Below are positions 1-10,041 of a stretch of DNA of 40,304 nucleotides, one piece after another. This DNA comes from Leptolyngbyaceae cyanobacterium MAG.088. Lineage in GTDB: Bacteria > Cyanobacteriota > Cyanobacteriia > Phormidesmidales > Phormidesmidaceae. A program made the translations under genes and the position numbers. The notes beneath the pieces are model-generated. The model did not search any database and was not told where the DNA came from. It worked only from the letters and a program-made list of their open reading frames with translations. How positions within the stretch are numbered: position 1 is the first letter of the stretch; each line of letters begins with the position of its first letter. Location of the stretch: positions 1 to 40,304 of the forward strand of contig JAHQVZ010000212.1 of NCBI GenBank assembly GCA_019634055.1, written 5' to 3'.

Positions 1-2
1 CC

Positions 3-614
3 TACTCCAATAGCAAAGGCTGTGCAGAACTTGTAGCATCAGCCTATCGCAACTCCTATTTCAATCCAGATAGCTACGCTGAACATCACGTTGGGTTGGC
101 CAGTGTTCGTGCTGGTAACGTCATTGGCGGTGGCGATTGGGCCGGTGACCGCCTCATTCCCGACATCATTCGAGCCATTATTGCAGGGGAATCAGTCCTC
201 ATTCGTAGCCCGAATGCCATTCGCCCTTGGCAGCACGTGTTAGAACCCCTAAACGGCTACATGACTCTGGCTGAGCAAATGTGGGATACCGGCACTGATT
301 TAGCCGAAGGCTGGAACTTTGGCCCCAACGACAGTGATGCCCGACCCGTATCCTGGATTACAGAACAGCTAACCCAGCTTTGGGGAGATGGTGCTAGCTG
401 GCAGCTAGATACCAATGTTAACCCCCATGAAGCCACCTATTTGAAGCTGGACTGTTCTAAAGCTAAAAGTCGTTTGAAATGGACTCCTACGCTAGATCTA
501 GCAACAACACTAGATTGGATTGTTGAATGGTATCGCGGATACATCAGGGAAGAGGATATGCATCAAATGACCGTAGCCCAGATTCAACGCTATGAGTCAC
601 TGAAAGCCAGTTAA
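3..614 (+). CDS. rfbG: CDP-glucose 4,6-dehydratase / SDR-family NAD-sugar dehydratase, C-terminal part (5' truncated by window)
   Basis: Open frame continues upstream of the listed start to position 3 (YSNSKGCAELVASAYRNSYFNP...GLASVRAGNVIGGGDWAGDRLIPD), with the YxxxK motif and GNVIGGGDWA typical of CDP-glucose dehydratases; followed by rfbC. Confidence 0.88.
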   Translation, partial: YSNSKGCAELVASAYRNSYFNPDSYAEHHVGLASVRAGNVIGGGDWAGDRLIPDIIRAIIAGESVLIRSPNAIRPWQHVLEPLNGYMTLAEQMWDTGTDLAEGWNFGPNDSDARPVSWITEQLTQLWGDGASWQLDTNVNPHEATYLKLDCSKAKSRLKWTPTLDLATTLDWIVEWYRGYIREEDMHQMTVAQIQRYESLKAS

Positions 615-688
615 ATTGAGAGGGTGGCATGCCTACCCCGTATTACTCTAACCTTTGTTTCTCAGATCTATTAACGAAGCCAACACCT

Positions 689-1258
689 ATGATTTTTAAC
701 GAAACCTCCATTCAGGGGGTATACATTATTGACCTTGAGCTACTCAAAGATGATCGGGGATTCTTTGCCCGTACCTTCTGTGCTCAAGAATTTGAAGAAC
801 GTGGTCTAAAGCCAGTAGTCGCTCAGTGCAACCTCTCCTTTAATCACAAAAAAGGGACCTTGCGCGGCATGCACTTTCAGATCCCGCCTGCCACCGAAAC
901 GAAACTGGTACGGTGCACCCAAGGCGCTGTTTATGACGTCATTGTTGATCTTCGAAAAGATTCTCCCACCTATCTATCCCATGTCGGTGTAGAACTATCG
1001 GCCGACAACCGACGGGCCCTTTATGTCCCTGAAATGTTTGCCCACGGATATCAAACACTAACCGACAATGCTGAAGTAACCTATCAGGTTACCGAGTTTT
1101 ACACCCCCGGTTATGAACGGGGCCTGCGTCACAACGATCCCAAATTAGCCATTAATTGGCCTATGCCAGTAACCACCATTTCTAACAAAGATGCAAACTG
1201 GCCGCTGTTAGCAGACCAACAAAGTGATCAACCTGTTTCTGTAGGAGCTTCGTCATAA
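689..1258 (+). CDS. rfbC: dTDP-4-dehydrorhamnose 3,5-epimerase family protein (RmlC-like)
   Basis: DDRGFFARTF, GTLRGMHFQ, KLVRCTQGAVYDVIVDLR and PEMFAHGYQTL motifs. The ORF track starts at 629; the internal ATG at 689 (MIFNETSIQGVYII) fits family N-termini better. Confidence 0.9.
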   Translation: MIFNETSIQGVYIIDLELLKDDRGFFARTFCAQEFEERGLKPVVAQCNLSFNHKKGTLRGMHFQIPPATETKLVRCTQGAVYDVIVDLRKDSPTYLSHVGVELSADNRRALYVPEMFAHGYQTLTDNAEVTYQVTEFYTPGYERGLRHNDPKLAINWPMPVTTISNKDANWPLLADQQSDQPVSVGASS

Positions 1259-2553
1259 TGATTATTGTTGATACAGCCCTAAAGGCCCGTGAAGAAGCAG
1301 GCAATCCTGTCCGTGTGGGTATGATCGGTGCAGGTTTTATGGGACGGGGGATTGCTAACCAAATTATCCACTCCGTACCAGGCATGGAGTTAGTGGCAGT
1401 ATTTAACCGTAGCTTGGATGGCGCTAAGCGAGCTTTTGAAGAAGCTGATGTCGATCATATCCAAACAGTCAAAACCGTAGCTGAGCTAGAAGATGCCATT
1501 AATAGTGGCAAACCAGCCGTAACCGACGATGCCTCTCTGTTGTGCAAGGCAGAGAATATTGATGTACTAGTCGAAGTCACTGGCACAATTGAGTTTGGTG
1601 CTCAAATTGTGCTGGAGGCCATCAATAACAGCAAGCATGTGGTGATGATGAATGCCGAACTTGATGGCACCGTCGGCCCTATGCTCAAAGTGTATGCCGA
1701 TAAGGCTGGCGTTATACTGTCAAACTGTGACGGCGACCAGCCTGGTGTAGAGATGAATCTCTACCGCTATGTTAAGAGTATTGGGTTTACCCCTCTCCTC
1801 TGTGGCAATATCAAAGGCCTGCAAGATCGCTATCGTAACCCTACTACCCAGGCAAGTTTTGCTGCCAAGTGGAAACAGGCTGCCTATATGGTGACCAGTT
1901 TTGCAGATGGAACCAAAATCTCTTTTGAGCAAGCTATTGTTGCCAATGCAACTGGCATGAAAGTGGCCCAGCGTGGCATGTTAGGGTACGACTTCCGTGG
2001 CCATGTCAATGATATGACCCACCTATACGATGTGGACCAACTCAAATCCCTTGGGGGCATTGTGGATTATGTTGTCGGTGCTCAACCTGCAGCTGGCATA
2101 TTTGTTTATGCGACCAATGATGATCCTAAACATCAGCATTATCTGAACTACTACAAGCTTGGTGAGGGTCCTCTGTACAGCTTCTATACGCCATATCATA
2201 TCTGTCATTTTGAGGTACCCCTATCCCTGGCCCGCGCCGCTCTCTTTAACGATGCGGTTATGGCTCCTATTAAACCCATGGTAGATGTGGTTGCTACCGC
2301 CAAAATCGACCTCAAAGAAGGTGAGACATTAGATGGTATTGGCTATTATATGACCTATGGCCAGTGTGAAAATGCTGATGTCACCCTGACACAAAATCTC
2401 TTGCCCATGGGGCTAGCAGAGGGTTGCAAGCTTAAGCGACCTGTTGCTAAGGATACTGTTTTAACTTACGACGATGTAATTTTGCCAGAGGGTCGAGTTT
2501 GCGACAAGCTACGAGCTGAGCAAAATGCTTACTTTGCTCCAACCGCTGTGTAG
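1258..2553 (+). CDS. NAD(P)-binding homoserine-dehydrogenase-like oxidoreductase with C-terminal SAF-like region
   Basis: N-terminal GMIGAGFMGRGIANQI Rossmann motif; 431 aa; C-terminus KRPVAKDTVLTYDDVILPEGRVCDKLRAEQ is SAF-like. Start overlaps the rfbC stop (TAATG). Confidence 0.8.
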   Translation: MIIVDTALKAREEAGNPVRVGMIGAGFMGRGIANQIIHSVPGMELVAVFNRSLDGAKRAFEEADVDHIQTVKTVAELEDAINSGKPAVTDDASLLCKAENIDVLVEVTGTIEFGAQIVLEAINNSKHVVMMNAELDGTVGPMLKVYADKAGVILSNCDGDQPGVEMNLYRYVKSIGFTPLLCGNIKGLQDRYRNPTTQASFAAKWKQAAYMVTSFADGTKISFEQAIVANATGMKVAQRGMLGYDFRGHVNDMTHLYDVDQLKSLGGIVDYVVGAQPAAGIFVYATNDDPKHQHYLNYYKLGEGPLYSFYTPYHICHFEVPLSLARAALFNDAVMAPIKPMVDVVATAKIDLKEGETLDGIGYYMTYGQCENADVTLTQNLLPMGLAEGCKLKRPVAKDTVLTYDDVILPEGRVCDKLRAEQNAYFAPTAV

Positions 2554-2580
2554 TCGGTCAGTAGCAATCAGTCAGTAGTT

Positions 2581-2622
2581 AAACTAAAGGGGTTTGCTAC
2601 AAGCAGCAAACCCCTTTAGTTT
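2581..2622. terminator. Bidirectional hairpin terminator between convergent genes
   Basis: Perfect 18-bp inverted repeat AAACTAAAGGGGTTTGCT-acaagc-AGCAAACCCCTTTAGTTT between the stops at 2553 (+) and 2630 (-). Confidence 0.88.
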
Positions 2623-2629
2623 GTCCTAA

Positions 2630-3580
2630 TCAAAGAATGAAATACTCCTCAATACAGACGTCACCTAGAGCAATTTCTATTCTGAAAGGTTCACCTGGAT
2701 AACCTCTAAAGTAAAGTCGGAGATAATCATCCATGCTGCGAGCCTGAGCTGTTAAACAAACAGTATTTTTCTCATCGAGAACTCTAACATTGAGTCCTTC
2801 AGGCAAATATATGTCTTCTTCGAGTGGATAGAGCCCCATCGCAATATCCACGACTGTTGCTTCTGATTGCTCAACTTCAAGTAATAGAGCAATTTTTTCT
2901 GTCCCTAGCCCCAAGTTGAATGGCTTGGCTCGTTTTATCGATAGCTGATGCTGGGATGCAGATACTCTACGCCTAAATGCAGGGACTAAAAGATATTGTG
3001 CTAAAAGATCTTCTGCAGCCTGCCAACCATGGTCAAAATGCCCTTCTAGCCATTGACTAAGGCGAGTTAATCGAGACAATTCTTGATCAGTTACTTGCTG
3101 TCGAATCTGTTGCAGATGATACGGGAAATCATCCATTGCTCTAAGCTGATCTAACTTGAGTTGAGGCTGTGTCGGTGAAATTTCAGCAGTAAACCCTAAC
3201 AGAGCAGCTTCTTCAGCTACTTCATTTAACGCCACAGCGACGTAACCAATACGACCTTCTGTCAATACTTCCGATGGCACCGTACTAGTACTTGTGAGCA
3301 TAGGTCGACATTCTAATCGTCCCACATCAGGAACGACTAGATCAGCGACGTCTTCGGTTAATTGAATGACTGGGTTCCAACTATCACTGGTGGCTAAGTC
3401 TGTGGCAATACCCAAGGCATTTAAAAAGTCATGCATTACCCAAACAGCCAGGGTATTGCGTCTAACTCGCTCAGCAATGGCACTATGGGAATGATGTTGG
3501 GCAAATTGCTGGGCAATTTTTTTACCTTGCTGTGTAATTGGCCAATTTAGAACGGCTGTGTTGGACTGTGAGTAACTCAT
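2630..3580 (-). CDS. DUF1822 family protein
   Basis: 316 aa, N-terminal NWPITQQGKKIAQQFA, central DLVVPDVGRLECRPM and GYVAVALNEVAEEAALLGF; directly downstream of a sigma-like gene, the usual cyanobacterial arrangement. Confidence 0.75.
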   Translation of the reverse strand: MSYSQSNTAVLNWPITQQGKKIAQQFAQHHSHSAIAERVRRNTLAVWVMHDFLNALGIATDLATSDSWNPVIQLTEDVADLVVPDVGRLECRPMLTSTSTVPSEVLTEGRIGYVAVALNEVAEEAALLGFTAEISPTQPQLKLDQLRAMDDFPYHLQQIRQQVTDQELSRLTRLSQWLEGHFDHGWQAAEDLLAQYLLVPAFRRRVSASQHQLSIKRAKPFNLGLGTEKIALLLEVEQSEATVVDIAMGLYPLEEDIYLPEGLNVRVLDEKNTVCLTAQARSMDDYLRLYFRGYPGEPFRIEIALGDVCIEEYFIL

Positions 3581-3638
3581 GGGCAGAGGCTCCGATGGAC
3601 TATGACAGTATTAGTTTGAATAAGAAAGAAAAGCTGGA

Positions 3639-4313
3639 TTAGGAGTTTAAATGTCCTTCAGTACGACCAAACTCTCGTAACCGAGGTTTACACTGGCGAC
3701 GATAGAAACTTTCAAGGGTTTTATAGGAAACACCAAACTCTTTCTCTAATGATTGCCAAGAGGCTTCTGGTGGGAGCCGTCTGCGAATCATTTCATAGCA
3801 GTTAATTTTTGGGTGGTTTGTAATGTGAATTCTGCGAAAGTCATGGGCATTTTGTTCTAGCCAGTCTTGCACTCTTTCTAAAATAGGAGGAATTTCTGGT
3901 TTGGCGGCTAACTTTTCAACAATATCTGTGGTTCCCCCTTCGTCGTTGTAGGCAGAGATATAACGTTTGCGATCGGTCTGAATACCCCGCTCGAAGTCCA
4001 GTAAACGAAACTTAAGATAGGCATTTAACCAGGTAACAACACTGGCAATGTCAGGATTATAGGGCTTGGCCGTTTTTCCTTCGCACAGGTTTTGACATAG
4101 ATAGATCCACGTTTGTTGTAAAGCATCTTGATAGTATGGGCTATGGTCATGCCAAAGGCGAGGTTTGACCAATCGAATCAATTGGGTCAAGCGGCGTTGG
4201 CGTTCTACACTGCCCATATTGTGGCGACAGGCTTCACATGCCAACTGGCATATTTCGTCAGGAAAATAATCCATTGAGCGCCCTGGTTTACTCTGTCTGA
4301 GAACTGTCCGCAT
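3639..4313 (-). CDS. sigma-70-like protein of the DUF1822-associated type
   Basis: DALQQTWIYLCQNLC...NPDIASVVTWLNAYLKFRLLDFERG resembles sigma region 2; C-terminal WQSLEKEFGVSYKTLESFYRRQCKPRLREF resembles region 4. Confidence 0.65.
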   Translation of the reverse strand: MRTVLRQSKPGRSMDYFPDEICQLACEACRHNMGSVERQRRLTQLIRLVKPRLWHDHSPYYQDALQQTWIYLCQNLCEGKTAKPYNPDIASVVTWLNAYLKFRLLDFERGIQTDRKRYISAYNDEGGTTDIVEKLAAKPEIPPILERVQDWLEQNAHDFRRIHITNHPKINCYEMIRRRLPPEASWQSLEKEFGVSYKTLESFYRRQCKPRLREFGRTEGHLNS

Positions 4314-4591
4314 TAGCGTCTTCCCATCTATAGAATTTAATTTATATAGCCACTAAGCCATCGGGGTACAGCGTAAAAATTCTGCAGCCATCTGTAATTA
4401 GTTACAAAAATCAATAAAATCCGTGTTTAAAGCAAAACAGACAGTCTCTGAACCGAAACTCCCTGCTTAAAGGTCTGCATGTTATTAAATAAGCAGACCA
4501 CTATTGCTTACCCTTGCAAATACTCAGCTTAAACGGCGACCCATTGCTATCTCATCATCTGGGACTTTATTTGGGATTTTTTTGCAATTCT

Positions 4592-6571
4592 TTAACCTGG
4601 CTCAGCTAAATCGGCTAAATAAGACTGTAGATGGGGGGTCAGTGCTTTACGAGCCTCCATGGCATGCTCAAAACGCTTACTTTGATTTTGTTGAATCATC
4701 TGATCGAACCAGTCTTCTATTGAGTCTGGGACTGACGCGAACTGACGCCATGATAAATCGCCACTGACAGTCGGCAGTGTAAGCTGGTCTATGGATTGAC
4801 CTGTTAGGGCCTGGAGGCCAATTAAACCGAGGGCATATATATCACTACTCATACCCGGGCGACCAATACGCTGTTCTAAGGGTTGATAGTCGCGTTGCAT
4901 AAGTAGCTGTTTACGATATTCGGCAGATTGCTGACTGACGCCAATCATGACACGTTTGCCTAAACCACTATCCACAAGCACCATGGATGGAGTTAAGGTT
5001 TCTCGACCAGTGGTTTGAATAAAAGAGTCATCCCTTAATCCTGCATGAACCTGCTTATGGCGGTGGAATAACCCTACTTGTTCAAGTAAGCGATCCATTA
5101 GCAGTAGTACTGACTCTAAGGGCCAGGATGTCTGTAACTTGGCTTGTAAAAGGTGATCTTGATCAAAATTTTCTCCCAAGCCATGAACGATGTAAAACGT
5201 ATTGTCTACTTGACCATAGGTATAGCCAGGAAATTGTGAGCGTAAGGGCTCAAACTTTTCCGTTTCTTTTTCCATGACCCGCTTTAAAAGCTCAGCGGTA
5301 TCTTGGGAATAGGCTCTAAGTGTTTGCAGTAAGACTAAGGAATCTGTTTGTCTATCTAGAGCAATTGAGATTGGCCCTAATGGTTCTTGGCGAAGAAAAT
5401 ACTGTACCTGATAGCGTTGAGCTGCAAATCTGGAGAAAGCTGTTTTAGGAACTAGCGAAATATTGGCGGTTCCTGGCTGTGTAGCCGGTTGAGGAGACTC
5501 TACAGCCTTAATAGATTGCACATCATTGGCTATCTGGGAGGATTGTAGACGGCTAGACTCCGGTTGTTGGGATGGCTGTTTTGTGGCTTTGACAATAGCT
5601 AGCTGTGTGCCAACCCGTGCCAGAGTGACAGCAAAGTCAATTGGTTTAGTAATGTAGTCGTTAGCTCCGAGTTCAAAGGCTCTTACCATGTCGTCACTTT
5701 GAGCCTTTGCGGTTACCATCAACACTGGTAGCTGATTGCGAGAATAGGTTTGCCGAATACGGCTTAATGTCTCGATACCATCAATGCCCGGCATCATGAT
5801 ATCTAGCAAAACTAGGGCTACATCTTGATTATTCTGGATGTAGTCTAAGGCGGCTTCGCCACTTTCTACGACAACTGCCTGATAACCACGACGGGTAAGA
5901 CGACGACTCAACATATCACGATTGTCTTCGTTATCGTCAACCACCAGAATGGGAAGTCCGCTGAATTCATTTTCAGTTGTTTCAGCAGCGGGCGTTACCG
6001 CTGCTGAAACAACTTCGGACGTCATTGGGTTGACTGCTGTTGAAGGCACCTCAACTTCTGCATTAATAGGCGTCACTGGCGCGATTGGAGTGACTGAGGC
6101 TGCAGGTTCTGTAATTGGGGCAACGGGTGTAATGGGAATGACTGGCGCAGTGGTTTTGCTTGAAACGGCTGACGCTGTCGAGGTATCTGACGTTTTCTCT
6201 AGCTGTTCAGCAGATAAAAACGACTTAATTTTACCGAGTAATCTTTTGAGATCAATAGGTTTAGTATCATATTCGTCACAACCTGCGGCCAAAGCTTGAT
6301 CGCGATCGCCCCGCATGGCATGGGCCGTCAATGCAATAATGGGCACCTGTTGTGTGTGTGGTTGGGCCTTTAATCGCCGTGTTGCTTCCCATCCGTCAAT
6401 CACCGGTAGACTCATATCCATGAGAATAAGATCAAAGGGCTGAGCGGATGCGATCGCAATCGCTTCAGCACCATCTACTGCAACAGCTAAATCATATCCA
6501 CGACGACGCAGACGTCGACTTAACATATCTCGATTTAACTCGTTATCTTCAACCAATAAGATTCTTGCCAT
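4592..6571 (-). CDS. REC-REC-(pseudo)kinase fusion protein
   Basis: Two receiver domains (ILLVEDNELNRDMLSRRLRRRGYDL...LILMDMSLP...KPID; ILVVDDNEDNRDMLSRRLTRRGYQA...LVLLDIMMPG...KPID), a Pro/Thr-rich linker, and a C-terminal Ser/Thr-kinase-like fold (VHAGLRDDSF, LVDSGLGKRV, SSDIYALGLIGLQALTG). Confidence 0.85.
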   Translation of the reverse strand: MARILLVEDNELNRDMLSRRLRRRGYDLAVAVDGAEAIAIASAQPFDLILMDMSLPVIDGWEATRRLKAQPHTQQVPIIALTAHAMRGDRDQALAAGCDEYDTKPIDLKRLLGKIKSFLSAEQLEKTSDTSTASAVSSKTTAPVIPITPVAPITEPAASVTPIAPVTPINAEVEVPSTAVNPMTSEVVSAAVTPAAETTENEFSGLPILVVDDNEDNRDMLSRRLTRRGYQAVVVESGEAALDYIQNNQDVALVLLDIMMPGIDGIETLSRIRQTYSRNQLPVLMVTAKAQSDDMVRAFELGANDYITKPIDFAVTLARVGTQLAIVKATKQPSQQPESSRLQSSQIANDVQSIKAVESPQPATQPGTANISLVPKTAFSRFAAQRYQVQYFLRQEPLGPISIALDRQTDSLVLLQTLRAYSQDTAELLKRVMEKETEKFEPLRSQFPGYTYGQVDNTFYIVHGLGENFDQDHLLQAKLQTSWPLESVLLLMDRLLEQVGLFHRHKQVHAGLRDDSFIQTTGRETLTPSMVLVDSGLGKRVMIGVSQQSAEYRKQLLMQRDYQPLEQRIGRPGMSSDIYALGLIGLQALTGQSIDQLTLPTVSGDLSWRQFASVPDSIEDWFDQMIQQNQSKRFEHAMEARKALTPHLQSYLADLAEPG

Positions 6572-6610
6572 AATTCCCTTAATTAACCTCAGCCTACAAT
6601 CACTACCGGG

Positions 6611-9484
6611 TTAATCAGATGCACTAGGCACCGGATCGATGCTAGAGACTGAATCTGTTGCACTAGGCATTGAGACTGCTTTAGTTGAAACCATCGCCTG
6701 CAGTTCATCTAGAAGCTCTTGACGATTCAGATCGGCCTTTTGATACACCCGTGCGACACCTTCTAGCTGTTGCTGATCGCTTACCGTTAGTGCCTTAGCC
6801 GTTACCACGATGACAGGTATATCCTGCCAATCGGGATTATGCCGCAACACTTGAATAAACTCAAACCCATCCATTTCAGGCATCATCAAATCCAATACAA
6901 TCAGATTAGGTCGACTGGCATCTAGATACTCCAATGCTTGCCGTCCATTAGATGCTAATTCAACAGTCCAATCTTGCCGTTGCAAGAAGCGCCCCATGAT
7001 CTCCCGTGCATTTACATCATCTTCCACCACTAAAATTTTCGGAGAAATTTGATCTACAAGGTGAGTTTCTAAAACACTTAGCAAACGCTTACGGTCAATG
7101 GGCTTAGTCAGGTAATCAGCCGCTCCTAAGCTATGTCCCATAGGGCGGTCATCTACAATGGACAATAGAATGACTGGAATTTCAGCGACAACTGGCATTT
7201 CTTTGAGTTGTCTTAGCACTGACCAGCCATCCATTTGTGGCATCATTACATCCAGAGTAATAGCATCAGGCAGGATGTCACCGGCTAAAGCCAAACCCTC
7301 TTCACCACTACCTGCACAAACAACATCATAGCCAGCCTCATCTAGAGAACGACGTAAAATTTCGCGGGCATCATCATCATCATCAATGACTAAAACCGTC
7401 TGTTTTAACGATTGAGTCATGGGCAAACTCTTCGATTTTCCGATTTCACTGTCAGCAGAAGAAAGGGGTGGGGCAAAAAATGCTTTACCCTTGGGATTAA
7501 CTGAGTGTACTGTCTGAGGAATGACTAGTGAAAATGTAGTTCCTTGACCGTGGGAGCTTTCTACAGAGATATCACCCCCCATCATGTTAATAAACTGCTT
7601 GGTGATTGCTAACCCTAAGCCAGTGCCACCATATTTACGAGTCGTAGATGCATCAGCTTGGGTAAAGGCGTCAAAAATCTTTTCTATTTGATCCTTTTTC
7701 ATCCCAATACCTGTATCACTGACGATAAAACGGAACCAATGTCCGTCGTATATGGAACTATCAACCGTAGGGATTTGTTCAACCGTTAAGGTAATATCTC
7801 CATCTTCAGTAAACTTACAAGCATTGCTTAGCAAATTAAACAAACTTTGCCGTAGTTTTGTTTGATCTGCATGAAGGTCACCGATATCATCGGGACAGAA
7901 AATTGACAAATGATTGTTATTCTTATGGGCAACAGGAACAATTGTGCCAGAGATATCATCCACCATGTCTCTAATGGCAAAGTTTTCCATAAATAGCTCC
8001 ATGCGTCCCGCTTCGATTTTAGACAGGTCTAGCACCGAGTTAATAAGGCCTAGCAAATGTTTGCCTGCACCTTGAATTTTTTGCAGATCAGGAACAAAAT
8101 CATCTTCACCAACATCGGCCGCTTCTTCTTCCAACATTTCGCTATAACCAATAATGGCATTGAGCGGTGTGCGCAACTCATGACTCATGTTGGCTAAAAA
8201 CTCACTTTTAGAGCGGTTGGCATCTTCCGCTTTAACCCGTGCTTCTTCCGCCTCTTCCATGGCTTTCATGAGCTTGGTTGTACGGTCTTGTACACGACTA
8301 TCTAAATCTCGATTTAGCTCCATTAACTGTTCTTCAGCCTGTTTTCGTTCAGTAATATCTTGCAAGAATAGAGATAATCCATCACGACCGGGATACCCCC
8401 TTACCTGTAACCATCGCTGTGTGGGAGCATAATAGGTTTCGAAACTAACAACCGTTTGCTCGGTCAACGCCCGACGATATTGCTGCTGATAGCGAGTCCC
8501 CAAGGATTCAGGAAAAATCTTCCAGAAGTCCTGATCCAAAAGCCCCTGAATACTACGTTTTAACACTTCAGCCGCCTGAGCATTGACATAGGTTACCTTC
8601 CAACTTCGGTCAACGGCAACAAAGGCGTCGGTAATATTTTCCAGTACACTGGTGGTACGCTGACTAGACTGCCGTAAGCGAGTAACTAACCCATAGGCAA
8701 CTGCAATAATGATGGCTAGTAAAACTAAATAGGCTGCGGTTTTATAGATAGCAGTCCGTTCAAACGCTGCTTGACTTGAGCGATCAAAGGTAGTTTCTAA
8801 CTCACGAATATTGTTAGTCAGCGGTAGATTTACAACCTGATCTAGCAGTGCATCAGCAGATGGCTTATTATCTAGCACTGTTTGAGTTAGTTGAACAACC
8901 AGAGCCACGTCTTCTGAACTATAAAACTCCCCCGCACTGAGTTTAGACTTAACCGTATTCAATTCCTGCTCAATCGTAGTCACCAACTGTTCATCGGTGG
9001 CCATGATGTAGATCAACACATCATCAATTAACTGCTCAAGGTCTGCATTATTGGTATCTTTCAGTTTATTAACTAACCCAGGCAGTTGCATTAAGGCTTT
9101 TTTTAGTTCCCCATTAGTCGCCTGAAACTGTTTAACAAGTTCAGTTTTCTCTTCTAAAAGCTGAGCATCACGGCTAATTAGGCTTTGTAGCTGTTCGCGA
9201 TCTTCTTTTACTACAAAACTGGGAATTTCCTGTGCCAACTCTTGCTGAATGACTAACTCTTCAGCTAAGGCTTCTTCCAGTGGCTCATCATTTTTTAGGA
9301 GTGTGTAGCGTTCTTTAAGTATCGCCAGCTCAACTTCTGTATCGCTTTCAACTTGGCTAGCAATTAAATCTGCATATTCTTGATACTGACTAACGTCAAC
9401 GGATTTTCCTTTAACCCCTAAAAATCCTAATAGCAGAAGAGCTGTAGCTACACCTGCTCCTTTAAATAGAGAGTCTCGATTCAC
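6611..9484 (-). CDS. Hybrid sensor histidine kinase: TM - DAHL-like helical sensor - TM - PAS - HisKA - HATPase_c - REC - REC
   Basis: TM helices near residues 10-25 and 245-265; PAS-like segment [25 protein letters not shown]; His[26 protein letters not shown]-box GTGLGLAITKQF; two REC domains. Confidence 0.92.
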   Translation of the reverse strand: MNRDSLFKGAGVATALLLLGFLGVKGKSVDVSQYQEYADLIASQVESDTEVELAILKERYTLLKNDEPLEEALAEELVIQQELAQEIPSFVVKEDREQLQSLISRDAQLLEEKTELVKQFQATNGELKKALMQLPGLVNKLKDTNNADLEQLIDDVLIYIMATDEQLVTTIEQELNTVKSKLSAGEFYSSEDVALVVQLTQTVLDNKPSADALLDQVVNLPLTNNIRELETTFDRSSQAAFERTAIYKTAAYLVLLAIIIAVAYGLVTRLRQSSQRTTSVLENITDAFVAVDRSWKVTYVNAQAAEVLKRSIQGLLDQDFWKIFPESLGTRYQQQYRRALTEQTVVSFETYYAPTQRWLQVRGYPGRDGLSLFLQDITERKQAEEQLMELNRDLDSRVQDRTTKLMKAMEEAEEARVKAEDANRSKSEFLANMSHELRTPLNAIIGYSEMLEEEAADVGEDDFVPDLQKIQGAGKHLLGLINSVLDLSKIEAGRMELFMENFAIRDMVDDISGTIVPVAHKNNNHLSIFCPDDIGDLHADQTKLRQSLFNLLSNACKFTEDGDITLTVEQIPTVDSSIYDGHWFRFIVSDTGIGMKKDQIEKIFDAFTQADASTTRKYGGTGLGLAITKQFINMMGGDISVESSHGQGTTFSLVIPQTVHSVNPKGKAFFAPPLSSADSEIGKSKSLPMTQSLKQTVLVIDDDDDAREILRRSLDEAGYDVVCAGSGEEGLALAGDILPDAITLDVMMPQMDGWSVLRQLKEMPVVAEIPVILLSIVDDRPMGHSLGAADYLTKPIDRKRLLSVLETHLVDQISPKILVVEDDVNAREIMGRFLQRQDWTVELASNGRQALEYLDASRPNLIVLDLMMPEMDGFEFIQVLRHNPDWQDIPVIVVTAKALTVSDQQQLEGVARVYQKADLNRQELLDELQAMVSTKAVSMPSATDSVSSIDPVPSASD

Positions 9485-10041
9485 TAGAAAAAACCTCCTA
9501 AAGTTTTTATCTATATAAGGAGAATGGTCATGGGCTTGTAATACAAGCTCTTTGCAACACGTGAATATAATCCAAACGATTAACTATTCAATAACCACAC
9601 AAATGAGTGGGGAATTTAAACTGTATAAATAAAAAATAAGGATGCCATAATCTGGCAATTCTTAAAAACTTATTCAACATAGAAATAATTTGGCAACACA
9701 ACTCCTAAAATACTGATGTCCTATTTTGCCCTTAACAAAATAAGGAATTAATCTAATGAGTATCCCTTCTATAAAATAACAAGCTTCCAATAATAAAATG
9801 AAGGTCACCTATGTATATCTGATAAAGCTAGATAATTACCCTGACTATTTGTTTTACAGCACCCAATTGCAGCAAAACTTCTTTATACAGATGCTGGCAA
9901 ACAGGGATAGGTTCCGGAAAATGTATGTCCATAGTTAAGAATACTATATCGATTTTTACCATGCGCGGGGTTAACATCACGTATGAAATGCCAGCATTGC
10001 CTAGGCATCTCAACATTATTTGTAACGTCTAAACGTATTTA

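Noticed and set aside
5922-6299. 125-aa plus-strand ORF antisense to the REC-REC-pseudokinase gene
   Set aside because: Low-complexity translation produced by the Pro/Thr-rich linker codons on the other strand; no independent evidence.
9828-10016. 62-aa minus-strand ORF between the two DAHL kinase genes (MLRCLGNAGISYVMLTPRMVKIDIVFLTMDIHF...)
   Set aside because: Faint REC-like look (IDIVFLTMDI), but too short and without conserved acidic or Lys residues; could be a fragment, not supportable as a gene.
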